DNA of 13,332 nucleotides, taken from assembly GCA_002686445.1 (NCBI GenBank), contig NZCO01000014.1, positions 1-13,332 of the forward strand, read 5' to 3'. The translations under genes and the position numbers were made by a program. The notes under the pieces were generated by a model, which worked only from the letters and a program-made list of their open reading frames with translations, ran no database searches and was not told the origin of the DNA. Positions within the stretch are counted from its first letter, which is position 1. Every line of letters starts with the position of its first letter. This document shows, piece after piece, positions 12,550 to 13,332 of the stretch. Origin of the DNA: a bacterium (GTDB taxonomy: Bacteria > Patescibacteriota > Andersenbacteria > UBA10190).

Positions 12550-13332
12550 TTAGTTTGCTTTGAGCTGGTATCGAGAGTCTGGAGTTCGGACGAATCGGTC
12601 CTGATTCTGCAGACCTAAGAGAATTGTGTTCTTTTTCACGTGACGTTGCTCAAGTACGCGCTCGATAACTTCCTCACGGGTCAGCGGTTGTGCTGATTTC
12701 TTGAGGAGAGACTCAATGACATCAGTAACGGTACCGGCAATGTAGCCCCATTCAACCAGGCCATAGAGGCCGCGGCCGACGAGTACAAAGCGCTCGTCCT
12801 TGATGAGTTCATTATGTACGGTCTGGGCGTTAGCTTGGCGATGGTCAAACTGGGCAGTGTTGATTAGTTCAGTGATTTTCGTGAAGTGCTCTGGCTTGCC
12901 GTGGCGACGCAAGACAACATATGCCTTGTCACCAACACCACGTGGGTTCGTTTCGGCCCATTCGGCCAGTCCCCACTGCTTAAACGGAGTCTTTTGCACT
13001 CGCTTGCTAGCAACCAGCTGTGCCATTACGTGATTGTCGGGGCAAGAAACACCAGCTTGGTTTAAGTGTTCGCGTAGGATTTGTAACAGTTCTGTCTCAT
13101 CGATAGGATGCTCAGCCTTTTCCAGGATAGTTTGGGCTGAGTCGACAGCTGCAACACTATTGTCACTTACGTGATCAGGGTGCTGCCAATGCGGTGCAAA
13201 ATGAGTACTACGGACGGTGTAGGCGTACGGGGCTAATACATCTAGGTAAAAGGTAACAACCTGAGCACTCGTTGCCTGTGGCAGGCGCTCTTGTACGATA
13301 GTAACAATGTGGTCCTCAGCGAGGACACCGCC
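12550..13332 (-). CDS. HARE-HTH winged-helix protein, 3' part (5' end outside window)
   Basis: The reading frame stays open from the stop at 12550 to the right edge, giving 260 visible C-terminal residues; the apparent ATG at 13024-13026 is an internal methionine, not the start. The middle part (WAETNPRGVGDKAYVVLRRH, then ELINTAQFDHRQANAQTVHN, ELIKDERFVLVGRGLYGLVE) matches the HARE-HTH winged-helix domain, also found in RNA polymerase delta and restriction-associated proteins. A second wing-like unit follows, EEVIERVLEQRHVKKNTILL, ending RYQLKAN. The upstream visible part (GGVLAEDHIVTVIQERLP) is helical and precedes the domain. In Patescibacteria such proteins usually have a sigma-70 region-4 type N-terminus, which would be outside the window, so a transcription-factor or sigma-like role is likely but not shown here. 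Its own terminator follows. Confidence 0.85.
   Translation of the reverse strand, partial: GGVLAEDHIVTIVQERLPQATSAQVVTFYLDVLAPYAYTVRSTHFAPHWQHPDHVSDNSVAAVDSAQTILEKAEHPIDETELLQILREHLNQAGVSCPDNHVMAQLVASKRVQKTPFKQWGLAEWAETNPRGVGDKAYVVLRRHGKPEHFTKITELINTAQFDHRQANAQTVHNELIKDERFVLVGRGLYGLVEWGYIAGTVTDVIESLLKKSAQPLTREEVIERVLEQRHVKKNTILLGLQNQDRFVRTPDSRYQLKAN

Noticed and set aside
13024..13026. ATG taken as the start of the HARE-HTH gene
   Set aside because: The frame remains open to the right edge and the upstream residues look like normal protein, so this methionine is internal.

Overview
The window looks like a chromosomal segment of a Candidate Phyla Radiation (Patescibacteria) bacterium. The evidence is the set of gene forms: a short alanyl-tRNA synthetase of 628 residues without the C-terminal C-Ala domain, a HARE-type winged-helix protein, a one-pass membrane protein with a baseplate-J-like domain, and a HerA/TraD-like ATPase paired with a large membrane-anchored partner. 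The standard code fits every gene (TGA ends the ATPase gene). I cannot assign a lineage within the radiation. Almost all genes lie on the minus strand; the one exception is a small unknown gene at 4251-4619.

Left block (1-4093), read right to left: a translation and transcription operon in the order infA, rpmJ, rpsM, rpsK, rpsD, rpoA, rplQ, rplM, rpsI (rpsI runs off the left edge). It has a convincing promoter (TTGACA, 17-base spacer, TAGTAT) and a leader of about 130 bases with a long imperfect hairpin. infA has no ATG, GTG or TTG at its homology-supported start, and rpsD carries an Ala/Pro/Lys-rich tail in place of the usual S4 N-terminus. secY, adk and map, often found just upstream of infA, are not here.

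Middle (4180-8482): the unknown plus-strand gene ends in a clear intrinsic terminator and converges on the baseplate-J-like membrane protein gene. alaS lies upstream of the latter on the minus strand. A 378-base gap precedes alaS. It holds no credible gene but several hairpins, one terminator-like, and a 15-base inverted repeat next to the alaS start whose distal arm can also form a local hairpin.

Right block (8483-12447), minus strand: a tight cluster of a membrane protein, a HerA/TraD-like ATPase with a DNRG-rich disordered tail and a four-cysteine zinc ribbon, and a LOG-family nucleotide hydrolase. Membrane protein plus ATPase suggests a membrane-associated DNA or protein translocation machine; the substrate is unknown. 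A terminator separates this cluster from the 3' part of a HARE-HTH transcription-related gene that runs off the right edge.

Shine-Dalgarno motifs are absent from most starts, and two genes have TATACT exactly 9 bases before ATG, which would fit leaderless transcripts. The strongest leads are the alaS upstream structure, the infA leader and start codon, and the ATPase/membrane-protein pair.
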